Shown here in pieces: positions 52,777 to 61,594 of a stretch of DNA of 64,000 nt. The number at the start of each line of letters is the position of its first letter. Position 1 is the stretch's first letter. Made by a program: the position numbers and the translations under genes. The notes beneath the pieces were generated by a model. The model ran no database searches, was not told the origin of the DNA, and saw nothing but the letters and a program-made list of their open reading frames with translations. Source of the DNA: Paenibacillus sp. SZ31 (lineage in GTDB: Bacteria > Bacillota > Bacilli > Paenibacillales > Paenibacillaceae); contig NZ_JABBEA010000001.1 of assembly GCF_012912005.1 (NCBI RefSeq), forward strand, positions 682,001 to 746,000, written 5' to 3'.

Positions 52777-52980
52777 TTAGCCTTTCAAGTTAGCCAAACC
52801 TTGTTTCAAACGTCTAACATCCCCGGCAGCCATAACTGGGTTACCGTTCAGAACGCGCTTAGCACGTTTGGATTTGTGGGAAAGCAAGTGGTTTTTGTGA
52901 GCTTTGTAACGAAGGACTTTACCGGAACCGGTAATTTTGAAGCGTCCTTTCAAACTGCTGTGTGTTTTCATTTTAGGCAT
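52777..52980 (-). CDS. rpmI: 50S ribosomal protein L35
   Basis: 67 residues: MPKMKTHSSLKGRFKITGSG and a basic body with HLLSHKSKRAKR, standard L35. Sits between infC and rplT as usual. GGAGGAAAC precedes ATG 52980. Confidence 0.98.
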   Translation of the reverse strand: MPKMKTHSSLKGRFKITGSGKVLRYKAHKNHLLSHKSKRAKRVLNGNPVMAAGDVRRLKQGLANLKG

Positions 52981-53004
52981 TTTGTGTTTCCTCCTCCAAT
53001 GTTA

Positions 53005-53514
53005 TCAGGCTTTAGGAGCCAAAATCATGATCATACTGCGGCCTTCCAATTTCGGTTGACGTTCAATAGTACAAAGTTCTGCAACTTCTACCTTCACGCG
53101 CTCCAAAATCCGTTGACCAATCGCGGCATGTGCAATTTCACGTCCGCGGTAACGAACAGAACATTTCACTTTGTCGCCTTCGTTCAAAAACTTAACTACA
53201 TTACGAAGCTTCGTTTGATAATCGTGCTCCTCAATATTGGAACGGAACCATACTTCTTTAATGTCAACAATTTTCTGGTTCTTACGGGCTTCTTTTTCTT
53301 TCTTTTGTTGCTCATAGCGGAATTTGCCATAGTCCATAATGCGACACACCGGCGGTTTAGCCTGTGGTGCCACATTGACCAGATCCAAATTCAGGTCAAT
53401 CGCCATTTGCAGTGCTTCGCGAATGGGCGTAATCCCAATTTGTTCTCCTTCAGCTCCGACAAGGCGTACTTCCTTCGCCCGAATCTCATCATTAATCATG
53501 TGATCTTTACTAAT
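53005..53514 (-). CDS. infC: translation initiation factor IF-3 (AUU start)
   Basis: About 169 residues: N-terminal domain INDEIRAKEVRLVGAEGEQI and C-terminal domain FRSNIEEHDYQTKLRNVVKF, VRYRGREIAHAAIG. The start is ATT 53514, nine bases after GGAGG, giving the sequence (I/M)SKDHMINDEIRAKE that matches other IF-3 N-termini. An AUU start lets IF-3 repress itself, a conserved trait. The frame continues upstream without a better start. Translated from a leader with an L20-type attenuator. Confidence 0.95.
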   Translation of the reverse strand: MSKDHMINDEIRAKEVRLVGAEGEQIGITPIREALQMAIDLNLDLVNVAPQAKPPVCRIMDYGKFRYEQQKKEKEARKNQKIVDIKEVWFRSNIEEHDYQTKLRNVVKFLNEGDKVKCSVRYRGREIAHAAIGQRILERVKVEVAELCTIERQPKLEGRSMIMILAPKA

Positions 53515-53544
53515 AACCGTCCACCTCCAGGTCATTTTGAATAT

Positions 53545-53769
53545 CCTGTTACACAAAAATAAAAGGGATGCCGGTCAAGCTACCGACATCCCTGTAATCA
53601 ACACAATTCTTCATGAGTATACACTTCATAAATTATTGGGATCGTTGACCAGCCAACATAGTGTTGATCAGGTGAGAAGTCGGACTTCTACTTGTGATTC
53701 CATTGCTATTCGTTTCAAAGCCGTTTTAAAGCACTTGAATACTATAACACCCACGAAATGCATTGTCAA
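53545..53769 (-). promoter_or_regulatory. infC promoter and L20-type leader attenuator
   Basis: Promoter TTGACA (53764-53769), 17-base spacer, TATAGT (53741-53746). The leader ends in the terminator AGGGATG-CGGT and ACCG-CATCCCT at 53564-53593, followed on the minus strand by TTTTATTTTTG. Position and layout match the Firmicute L20 leader, in which L20 binding favours termination. No sequence search was possible to confirm the anti-terminator. Confidence 0.82.
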
Positions 53770-53844
53770 CATCTTTATAACTTCATTTTCGAAAATTATA
53801 CATTTGTTTATATCAGATGCCGACAAAGCATGCTTGCATGTTCC

Positions 53845-55083
53845 TTACCCTTGTTTGCTCTGTACCTCATCCAGCCGAACAACACGAGTGTGTTGCGTGT
53901 GGCTCCACTGTTTGTTGTTCTGCGTAAAGAAAGCGTAGAACGTGATCGGGTACCATGACAGCAGGTAAATCGGGAACAAAATCAGGTATAGATACACTTT
54001 GGCAAAGGTAACTTTCTCCAGCGCCATGGACAACAGGAACGTCAGAATATTCAGACCAATGGCCACGAATCCGACCCATAACGGGAAGTATCCATAAATA
54101 TTCGCAATATGCGGACCTTTGAATATCGCCATGTCTACCCACATCGCAGCAGTCATCAGGAATGTAAGCAATACAACATAGACATTGGCTCCATAGATAG
54201 CAAGGTCGAATTTCACCAAGCTTCTTTCCTTAATGGACTGCCAGAGCAGTGGGAAGAAGTATCTACGCGCAACTGTAAAGTGGCCTTGCATCCAGCGCAG
54301 ACGTTGTCGCGCTGAAGCTTTGAACGTTAATGGTTTCTCATCAAATACTTTGGCGTCATAGTTGAAAACAGGATACACATTACGTTGCACACTGCGCATC
54401 GTAAACTCCAGATCCTCAACCAGACTTGTTGCGCCCCAGCCAATTTCCTTCAACAGGTTGGTTTCAAAGCACATTCCGGTGCCTCCGAGGAAGTTCGCCA
54501 TATTCAAGTTATGACGAGACAACTGCCACAGACGGTTGATGTACCAGTAAGATACACCGTATGCTGCAGTAATCCAGGAATCCTCCGGATTTTTCGTATC
54601 AATGTATCCTTGGATAACACGCGAACCATTGTTCAAGTCATCATTCATCTCAAGCAAGAAGTTACGGTCAACCAGGTTATCCGCGTCAAACATGACAACT
54701 GCGTCATACTGACGTGGCAATTTCCACAGGTATTTAAGCATCCATTCGATGGCATACCCTTTACCTCTCAGATCGGCATTGGTACGTACGCAGGCATTCA
54801 ACCCATGTTCTCTGACAATTTGAGCCGTACCATCCGTACAGTTGTCACAGATGACGAACACATCATACAGATCTTCCGGATAATCAAGTTGTTTCAAGTT
54901 CTCCATCAAAGCACCAATGACCTGTTCCTCATTGTGTGCTGCGACGAGTACAGCGAATGATTTTGTCGCCGGATAATGTTTCTTTTTCTTTTTCTTAATC
55001 AGACCGAACAGCGAAAACGTGAATTGGTACACGGCTAGCAGTGCCAGAATGACCTGCATCGTGACGAATATAGCGTCCAACAT
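53845..55083 (-). CDS. processive family 2 glycosyltransferase
   Basis: 412 residues. An N-terminal membrane helix, then a GT-A domain with VLVAAHNEEQVIGALM, VMFDADNLVDRNFL (DxD), VEDLEFTM (the ED catalytic base region) and ARQRLRWMQGHF, the QxxRW motif of processive synthases, followed by several C-terminal helices. Polymer synthases such as poly-GlcNAc or hyaluronan type are the closest relatives; the product is unknown. A GGGGG site lies 12 bases before ATG 55083. No c-di-GMP PilZ domain is seen. Confidence 0.9.
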   Translation of the reverse strand: MLDAIFVTMQVILALLAVYQFTFSLFGLIKKKKKKHYPATKSFAVLVAAHNEEQVIGALMENLKQLDYPEDLYDVFVICDNCTDGTAQIVREHGLNACVRTNADLRGKGYAIEWMLKYLWKLPRQYDAVVMFDADNLVDRNFLLEMNDDLNNGSRVIQGYIDTKNPEDSWITAAYGVSYWYINRLWQLSRHNLNMANFLGGTGMCFETNLLKEIGWGATSLVEDLEFTMRSVQRNVYPVFNYDAKVFDEKPLTFKASARQRLRWMQGHFTVARRYFFPLLWQSIKERSLVKFDLAIYGANVYVVLLTFLMTAAMWVDMAIFKGPHIANIYGYFPLWVGFVAIGLNILTFLLSMALEKVTFAKVYLYLILFPIYLLSWYPITFYAFFTQNNKQWSHTQHTRVVRLDEVQSKQG

Positions 55084-55795
55084 CGTTCTCTGTTACCCCC
55101 TTTTTTTCAAAACCCAGTTTACTTAAGCATTTCTCTTCCTGATTCTGCAATTTTTTTTTTTGTAATCTGCAGAATATGACCCTGTTCTTTTGTGTACTAC
55201 GTGAATATATCAGGCAATGTTTCAAAGCTTGGTTGCTATCAGTTGGCTGCTTTATCGATTCTGTATTCTTTTCAGTCATTTGTCAAAACCCCAATTCCAC
55301 TTTCTGAAGCAGAAATGTGATCTTTAAACGCTGAATAGACACTTCGTGATACCACAACCTCGCATTCATGCCTGTTATATCTTATTTTCAGCCTTTTACT
55401 TGATTTTTATTTCTAAAGTCCCTGCTTTTTTCATCAGCATGTTATTCTTCGTCAGAGGCTCTATAACAAATAACGCAACCAGACCTCAAAAAGTTTAAAC
55501 CAAAACTCACATTTTTTTTACCTCATTTCAGCCATGTTGAATCATTGTATCTTTTTTGGCTGACCCAAGTCAAAAAGTTAAGATGGGTATATATCCACTC
55601 TTTAACATGAATTTTACGTTCTTTACATGTGTTCTTCTTGAAAAGGACAACATTTAAAAATATGATAAACATATACCTGAAATAACCTCAAGTTCTCGAA
55701 AAACGGTTATATACTAATCAGGACGAAACCGGATGCAGAAAAATCACCGGAAATACTGCCGCCATTACGGGCGGCCTGACTGGCAGGAGGCCAAT
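55084..55795. other. long intergenic region, nothing recognised
   Basis: About 700 AT-rich bases, no convincing gene or structural RNA. Poly-T runs at about 55149-55158 and 55509-55519. It separates two divergent transcription units. Confidence 0.5.
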
Positions 55796-56323
55796 ATGAG
55801 CCGTTTATTCTTAAAGTTTCAAGATTATGATCGAAATGTTTTTATGTGGATCAACGGCCGACTTCATAATCGTTTTATGAATTTTTGGCTGTATTATTTC
55901 ACCCATCTGGGTGGAGCAACTTCTTCTATTGCAGTATCCTTGTTAATCTGGCTGCTCGCTCCAGCTCCATGGAGCACAACAGGACTTCAGGCTTGCATCG
56001 CTCTTGCGGTCAGCCACATTCCTGTAGCCATCGCGAAAAAATTGTATCCCCGCATTCGGCCTTATCTGGCCTTGCCGGATACCATCACGTTCCGTAACCC
56101 CCTGACGGACCACTCGTTTCCCTCAGGACACACGACTGCCATTTTTTCGGTCACGGTTCCATTTATGACCACTGATCCAATCTTATTGCTAATATTGTTG
56201 CCTGTGGCTCTTATTGTCGGATTCTCTCGAATTTATCTGGGATTACACTATCCTTCCGATGTTCTGGCAGGTGCCACAATAGGTACTTTAGTCGCACTTG
56301 CAACAGTTGCATTCTGGTCTTAA
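55796..56323 (+). CDS. PAP2-family phosphatase
   Basis: 175 residues, five to six helices. All three PAP2 motifs are present: KKLYPRIRP, PSGHTT and SRIYLGLHYPSD. Probably dephosphorylates undecaprenyl pyrophosphate or a phosphatidate-type lipid at the outer face of the membrane. GGAGG lies five bases before ATG 55796; the open frame from 55733 is not used. The following glycosyltransferase gene is 50 bases away, likely co-transcribed. Confidence 0.92.
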   Translation: MSRLFLKFQDYDRNVFMWINGRLHNRFMNFWLYYFTHLGGATSSIAVSLLIWLLAPAPWSTTGLQACIALAVSHIPVAIAKKLYPRIRPYLALPDTITFRNPLTDHSFPSGHTTAIFSVTVPFMTTDPILLLILLPVALIVGFSRIYLGLHYPSDVLAGATIGTLVALATVAFWS

Positions 56324-56373
56324 AGCCGATATGTTAGACTCAGAAAAACCTAGCAGGAACAGGTGAAGCAAGC

Positions 56374-57525
56374 GTGGAGAAAAAAAGAGTATTACTATTA
56401 TCTGAAGGCTTTGGTACGGGTCATACTCAAGCCGCCTATGCACTGTCCAGCACTTTGCGAAAGCTGTCGCCAGACGTGCAGACGAAAGTGCTTGAACTTG
56501 GGAGTTTTTTAAATCCCAAGGTTGCACCTCTTATTATAACGGCGTACAAAAAAACGGTTACCAACCAACCCAAACTCGTCGGATATGTGTACAGACATCA
56601 ATATAAAAAATCATTGAACCGGCTGACAACACTGGCGCTGCATAAACTGTTCTATACCCATACACGCAGCGTCGTGCGTCAGTTACGTCCCAATGTGATC
56701 GTCTGTACCCATCCGATCCCAAGTGCTGTCATATCCAGACTGAAACGTCTGGGTGTGCAGGTTCCCCTATGCACAGTCATCACCGACTATGATGCACATG
56801 GGACATGGATTAACCGTGAAGTAGATCTTTATCTGGTTTCTTCAGATGAGGTTAAGTCCAAACTAATGCTGCGTGGCGTACCAATAGACAAAATTCGAGT
56901 CACAGGCATTCCTGTGCATCCAAACTTCTGGGAGCATCCAGGACGAGATGAGATCCGAAGCAGATTCAACCTCAAGAACATGCCCACTGTACTGGTCATG
57001 GGAGGCGGTTGGGGAATGTTAAGTGACAAATTGGTCCATCCGTTGCTCACTCGCTGGCACGAAGACATTCAAATCATTTTTTGTCTCGGTCGCAATGATA
57101 AAGCGCGGATCAGCATGGAGCAGAACTCCATGTATCGCAAAGAAAACATTCATATTATCGGGTACACAAACGAAATCGACAAATTGATGGAAGTATCAGA
57201 CCTGTTGATCACCAAACCTGGGGGAATGACTTGCAGCGAAGGCTTGGCCAAAGGAATTCCAATGTTGTTTCACAATCCCATCCCCGGTCAGGAAGAAGAA
57301 AACGTCCATTATTTTACCGCAAGAGGTTTGGGAGAACCCATAACTTCGCTCGACGTAGTGGTCAAATGGATGAACAAACTGCTGCATCACTACCCGGATG
57401 TCGTACGTAAACGCAAACGCCATCTGGCGGAAATCGCGAAGGTTCATCCGATGGAGAGCGCTCAAAGTATTATCGATCTTCTGGAAGACGTTCGTCCTTC
57501 ATCCGCAGAAGAGGCTCGTTTATGA
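56374..57525 (+). CDS. GT28-type lipid glycosyltransferase (UgtP/MGDG synthase-like)
   Basis: 383 residues of the MurG-like GT-B fold: VLLLSEGFGTGHTQAAYAL (MGDG-synthase N-domain), IVCTHPIPSAVISRLK, VLVMGGGWGM, and LLITKPGGMTCSEGLAKG with the donor-binding glutamate. Family members add sugar to diacylglycerol using UDP-sugars (UgtP type). Membrane-associated, without transmembrane helices. The start is GTG 56374 with AGGTGAAG upstream, a weak site. Ends before a bidirectional terminator. Confidence 0.88.
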   Translation: MEKKRVLLLSEGFGTGHTQAAYALSSTLRKLSPDVQTKVLELGSFLNPKVAPLIITAYKKTVTNQPKLVGYVYRHQYKKSLNRLTTLALHKLFYTHTRSVVRQLRPNVIVCTHPIPSAVISRLKRLGVQVPLCTVITDYDAHGTWINREVDLYLVSSDEVKSKLMLRGVPIDKIRVTGIPVHPNFWEHPGRDEIRSRFNLKNMPTVLVMGGGWGMLSDKLVHPLLTRWHEDIQIIFCLGRNDKARISMEQNSMYRKENIHIIGYTNEIDKLMEVSDLLITKPGGMTCSEGLAKGIPMLFHNPIPGQEEENVHYFTARGLGEPITSLDVVVKWMNKLLHHYPDVVRKRKRHLAEIAKVHPMESAQSIIDLLEDVRPSSAEEARL

Positions 57526-57613
57526 TTTTATCTCAAACGGGAAGATGCTTCCCGCAGGTTTCGTCCAATCAAGCCTCTAACCAACGGCTTCAAACAAGCC
57601 TGCAACCACATTG

Positions 57614-57645
57614 AAAAGGTGCCTTCGGATCTGAAGGCACCTTTT
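57614..57645. terminator. bidirectional terminator
   Basis: AAAAGGTGCCTTC and GAAGGCACCTTTT, a 13-bp perfect stem between convergent genes. Confidence 0.93.
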
Positions 57646-57666
57646 CTGTATGAAGGAAAGTACAAA

Positions 57667-59214
57667 CTATTGGATGCCCGCTGACTTCAAGTACTCCTGC
57701 CACTGCTTGGTATACTCTGCCTGAATTTTTTCCAATCCTGCTTGCTTAGCCTTCTCCATGAATGTGTTCAATCCAGCCTCCACGTCTGCTACCAATCCCA
57801 CATTAAGTGGATACAAATATTGTTTTTCCACTTGCTCTAATGCAGCCTTCTCGGCTTGGTACGGAGTCCAGTCTTCAGCAAATCCGGTGAAAATATCCGG
57901 CTTTTTGATTTTGTCGAGATCTTCAAACATGGTCAGTACATCATCAAAGGTTTTATCATAGAGCATGAATTCCGGATTACGCCATGCCCAGCCATTCATG
58001 CCTTCACGCGGGAAGCCGTTCGTTTGTGCATCACCGACCATTTTGTAGTAACCATTATCCACCTCAAAGTTTTTACCCTCAACGCCGTATTCAGTCAACC
58101 AGTTGTAGCGTTTGTCTGTCACGAGCTTCTCATAAAACGCCAATGCTTTTTCCGGGTTTTTACTGCTACGCGGAATCGCAAATCCGTTATGGATCGGGTG
58201 AACCGGTTGTGCAAACCCTTTCGCATTCGGATATGGGAAATAAGCCAGTTTCCAATCTGGATGCGTAGACTGCACCTTGATTACATCTGCATTAAATTTG
58301 TTCGGGTTCTCCCCGGAGAGAACAACTGCCGCTTTTCCATTTTGCAGCAACGAGTTGGAAGTATCCTTTACATTCAGTACGTTTTTCGGGAAGAAGCCTT
58401 TGTCCATCCAACGCTTGTATGTTTTCAGGTCTTCCAGATGCTGCGCCGATCCCCAGTAGGACGTCACGGTCGATGGTGAGTCATACATAATATCCAGTCC
58501 ATATGGGAGTTGACCTGCTGTATTAACCAGCTTTGATGTCAATTGACGGATACCATGAGTATGGTTGGCATTGCTATCCGCAATCGGAATCATATTGGGT
58601 TCGTTAGCTTTGATACCCTCCAGATACGCTTCGAGCGTCTCCAACGATTCCGGCTTCGGAAGATTGTACTTCTCGCGCAAGTCCTCACGATACGCAATTC
58701 CCTCTGTTACATACTCAATCCATGTCGATGGAACCGTATAGATTTTGTCATTGATTTTGACTGCATTCCACATATCTTCAGGTACATGAGCCTTCAGTGC
58801 TGGCGCTGCTGTTGGCAGCATTTCATCCAGCGGCAGGAACGCACCCTTCTTCGCATAGGACTGGTAGAATGTCCAATCCGCTGTAAAGATCAGATCGATC
58901 GGCTGTCCGGAAGACAGCAGCAGTTTATATTTTTGATCCCAGTCGGTCCAGGAGGTGTAGTTGAATTTCACATTGACGTTCAGATCAGCCTCAGCCAGCT
59001 TGTTGATCTCGGATTCAATGACAGGCAGATCTTTGGGAGCATCCCCAAGCATGTAAAATTGAAGCGTTACTTTCTCGCCTTTGCTCTCGGACGCTCCTCC
59101 CTGCTCACTTCCTTGCGTCGATCCCCCCGAACCGTTATTACATGCGGCAAGCACCCCGGCGAATAACATCAGGGCAAGTACCAGAGACAGGTGCCGAATT
59201 GTTTTGTTACGCAT
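57667..59214 (-). CDS. sugar ABC transporter binding lipoprotein (LplA-like)
   Basis: 515 residues, the size of the large Paenibacillus family 1 binding proteins. Signal peptide with lipobox VLAAC, then a Gly/Ser/Glu linker and a two-lobe body (KVTLQFYMLGDAPKDLPV at its start). Ends in a helical segment. It should bind an oligosaccharide. GGAGG abuts the ATG at 59220, so ATG 59214 with six-base spacing is preferred. Last in a permease-permease-binding-protein operon without its own ATPase; a shared MsmX-type ATPase is presumed. Confidence 0.9.
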   Translation of the reverse strand: MRNKTIRHLSLVLALMLFAGVLAACNNGSGGSTQGSEQGGASESKGEKVTLQFYMLGDAPKDLPVIESEINKLAEADLNVNVKFNYTSWTDWDQKYKLLLSSGQPIDLIFTADWTFYQSYAKKGAFLPLDEMLPTAAPALKAHVPEDMWNAVKINDKIYTVPSTWIEYVTEGIAYREDLREKYNLPKPESLETLEAYLEGIKANEPNMIPIADSNANHTHGIRQLTSKLVNTAGQLPYGLDIMYDSPSTVTSYWGSAQHLEDLKTYKRWMDKGFFPKNVLNVKDTSNSLLQNGKAAVVLSGENPNKFNADVIKVQSTHPDWKLAYFPYPNAKGFAQPVHPIHNGFAIPRSSKNPEKALAFYEKLVTDKRYNWLTEYGVEGKNFEVDNGYYKMVGDAQTNGFPREGMNGWAWRNPEFMLYDKTFDDVLTMFEDLDKIKKPDIFTGFAEDWTPYQAEKAALEQVEKQYLYPLNVGLVADVEAGLNTFMEKAKQAGLEKIQAEYTKQWQEYLKSAGIQ

Positions 59215-59320
59215 ACGCATCCTCCCTTTTTGTGGTGAACCTTTATATGTTAGCGCAGACTCGCCATGCTTCAGACCGAAGATGATGCCAATGGCCTGAC
59301 ACCCACAGCGTGTTCACGTT

Positions 59321-60250
59321 CTAACCTTTCACTGCACCAATCGTAAGTCCTTTAACAAAATAACGTTGTACAAACGGATAAAGGAACAAAATCGGCCCCG
59401 TCACAACGATAGCCATCGCCATCTTGGTTGATTCCGTAGGCACATCCTGACTGAGCGTGATCCCTGTGCCAATCGCCATCTGGTCAATAAAAGTAATCGT
59501 GTTCATCGTGTTATAGAGATAAAATTGCAGCTGGTACATATCCGGGTTGTTAATGAAAAGGGATGAAGTAAACCAGTCATTCCAGTAACCCAGTGCCAGA
59601 AATAGACCTACGGTTGCGATACCAGGCATCGCCAGTTTCAACACAATGCTGAAATAGATGCGGAAGTCATTCGCTCCATCAATTTTAGCGGACTCAATCA
59701 ACTCATCCGGCACAGCCGAACGAATAAAGTTTTTCATCAGGATAATGAGAAATGGCGTCATCAACCCCGGGAAAATCAGTACCGTGTACGTATCCATAAG
59801 GTTGAAATAGTTCGCCAGCATAATGTACCAAGGCACGAGCCCTCCACCAAACAACGTTGTGAAGTAGATGAAAAACGAGAAGGTATTCCGATACTTGAAG
59901 TCCTTACGCTGGAGTACAAATCCGGCCATCGTGATGAGGAAAAGTCCAAGCGTAGTCCCCACAACCGTTGTAAAGACCGTTACCCCATAAGCCTTGAGTA
60001 CCTTTGTTGGGAATGTAAAAACCATTTTGTAGCCTTCCAGGGAAAAGTCCGTCGGAAAGAGGTGATACCCATCCCTCACAATGGACTCGTTGCTGCTGAA
60101 TGAACCCGATAATATTAGTAGAAACGGTAGCAGACACATGATCGATAAAATGATGATGACGCTGTAGGCAATCAGTTGAAACATGAAGGTGAATTCCGAA
60201 TCTCTGAGACGAGTATTCGTTCGCGTGTGAGTATTCATTGGCGTGTTCAT
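59321..60250 (-). CDS. carbohydrate ABC permease (LplC/YtcP-like)
   Basis: 309 residues, six helices. The cytosolic EAA loop ESAKIDGANDFRIYFSIVLK is intact, after the PFLIILMKNFIRSAVPDEL segment. CUT1-type MalG-like partner of the permease encoded upstream. GGAGGGAG precedes ATG 60250. Confidence 0.92.
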   Translation of the reverse strand: MNTPMNTHTRTNTRLRDSEFTFMFQLIAYSVIIILSIMCLLPFLLILSGSFSSNESIVRDGYHLFPTDFSLEGYKMVFTFPTKVLKAYGVTVFTTVVGTTLGLFLITMAGFVLQRKDFKYRNTFSFFIYFTTLFGGGLVPWYIMLANYFNLMDTYTVLIFPGLMTPFLIILMKNFIRSAVPDELIESAKIDGANDFRIYFSIVLKLAMPGIATVGLFLALGYWNDWFTSSLFINNPDMYQLQFYLYNTMNTITFIDQMAIGTGITLSQDVPTESTKMAMAIVVTGPILFLYPFVQRYFVKGLTIGAVKG

Positions 60251-60280
60251 GATCGTTCTCCCTCCTGCCCTGCGGGCGTT

Positions 60281-61186
60281 CTAGAACAAGGCGTAGTCCT
60301 CATTTACTTTGCGAATAATATAGTTGACGGTCATGATTAAAATAAATCCGAATAACGACTGATACAAACCGGCAGCTGTTGCCATCCCGATATCAAATGT
60401 TACTTTCAGTGAACGATACACATACGTATCAATGATATCCGTCGCGTTGTACAGCACCCCGTTATTACCGATCAGTTGATAGAAAAGGTCGAACTGACCC
60501 TTCATAATGCTGCCGAGCGAGAACAACAGCAGGATGACAAAGGTTGGCTTCAGCATCGGTACCGTGATGTACCAGATTCGCTGAAAAATATTGGCCCCAT
60601 CGATCCGGGCAGCCTCATAGTACTCGTCACTGATCCCCGTTATCGCAGCCAGATAGATGACCATACTGTATCCAAGATTTTTCCACAGATAAAAAATGAT
60701 GATCAGGAACACCCAGATCCAGGGTGTGTTATAAATGTCGACCGGTCCGGCCTCGAAACGTTTGAGCACCGTGTTCACGAAACCTGATTCATAGTTAAAC
60801 ATGTTGTAAGCGATTACACTTAATAGTACAAACGAGATGAAATACGGCAAGAACATGACGGATTGCGTAATTTTTTTGAATAACCTACCCCGGATTTCGC
60901 TAAGCATGATCGCACAGAAGATCGCCAGTCCGTTTCCTAATATAATGAAGGCGAGATTGTAACCCACGGTGTTGGTTGTGAGCTTCAGCAGCATTCCGGA
61001 TTGCCATAGGAACTTAAAGTTCTCCAGACCGACAAATGGACTGCCGAATAATCCTCCTTCAAAATCATACCGGGTAAACGCATAATAGATGCCGACCATC
61101 GGAAAATACGAGTTAATCAGAAAAAAGATCAGCGTGGGCAACAGCATCAGAAACATGATTTTGTTCTTGTTCAATTCTTTGAGCAT
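60281..61186 (-). CDS. sugar ABC permease (LplB/YteP-like)
   Basis: 301 residues, six helices. EAA loop EAARIDGANIFQRIWYITVP is present. MalF-like, first gene of the operon, GGGAGGG before ATG 61186. It is divergent from the AraC regulator gene. Thirty bases separate it from the next permease. Confidence 0.92.
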   Translation of the reverse strand: MLKELNKNKIMFLMLLPTLIFFLINSYFPMVGIYYAFTRYDFEGGLFGSPFVGLENFKFLWQSGMLLKLTTNTVGYNLAFIILGNGLAIFCAIMLSEIRGRLFKKITQSVMFLPYFISFVLLSVIAYNMFNYESGFVNTVLKRFEAGPVDIYNTPWIWVFLIIIFYLWKNLGYSMVIYLAAITGISDEYYEAARIDGANIFQRIWYITVPMLKPTFVILLLFSLGSIMKGQFDLFYQLIGNNGVLYNATDIIDTYVYRSLKVTFDIGMATAAGLYQSLFGFILIMTVNYIIRKVNEDYALF

Positions 61187-61594
61187 GGCTCGATCCCTCC
61201 CGAATTTCTTGCGGTGCTGCGTGGTGGAGCTCTCTTTTTATTGTAGATGCTCGCTCCGCTCACGGATACTGAAGCTTCCCGTCAGAAAATGAACGATTCT
61301 GCGAAATGAACTATGAACAAAACGAACGAACCATGAAATGAACAGACATCCTCACACATCCGTTCACAAATGTTGATATCGTGCATAGGCTAAACCTAGT
61401 GAAAAATCCAGCGAAAGTTGAACTTTATATAGAGAAAGCAGGCAAAACAGCCTGTCCAGCATTGATGTAAACGCATACATAATATATAATTCAAGATACT
61501 CTTGCTCTTCTGCTCATCCATATATGAAATCTAGCGTATGTATATGAAGTTCTACGTTGTTCACCCAAAACAGAAGGTCCGAGGGGGAAAGGGA
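61187..61594. promoter_or_regulatory. divergent control region with cre-like site
   Basis: Plus-strand promoter TTGATG (61462-61467), 17-base spacer, TATAAT (61485-61490) for the regulator. TGTAAACGCATACA at 61466-61479 sits between the hexamers and matches the CcpA cre pattern TGWAANCGNTNWCA except for one position. The minus-strand operon promoter is not obvious. The rest shows no gene. Confidence 0.65.

Noticed and set aside
53785-53796. ATTTTCGAAAAT as a CodY box upstream of infC
   Set aside because: The CodY consensus needs a central base between the half-sites (AATTTTC-W-GAAAATT) and this palindrome lacks it.
54995-55279. 94-codon minus-strand frame upstream of the GT2 gene
   Set aside because: It overlaps the glycosyltransferase start region in another frame and has no ribosome site or recognisable features.
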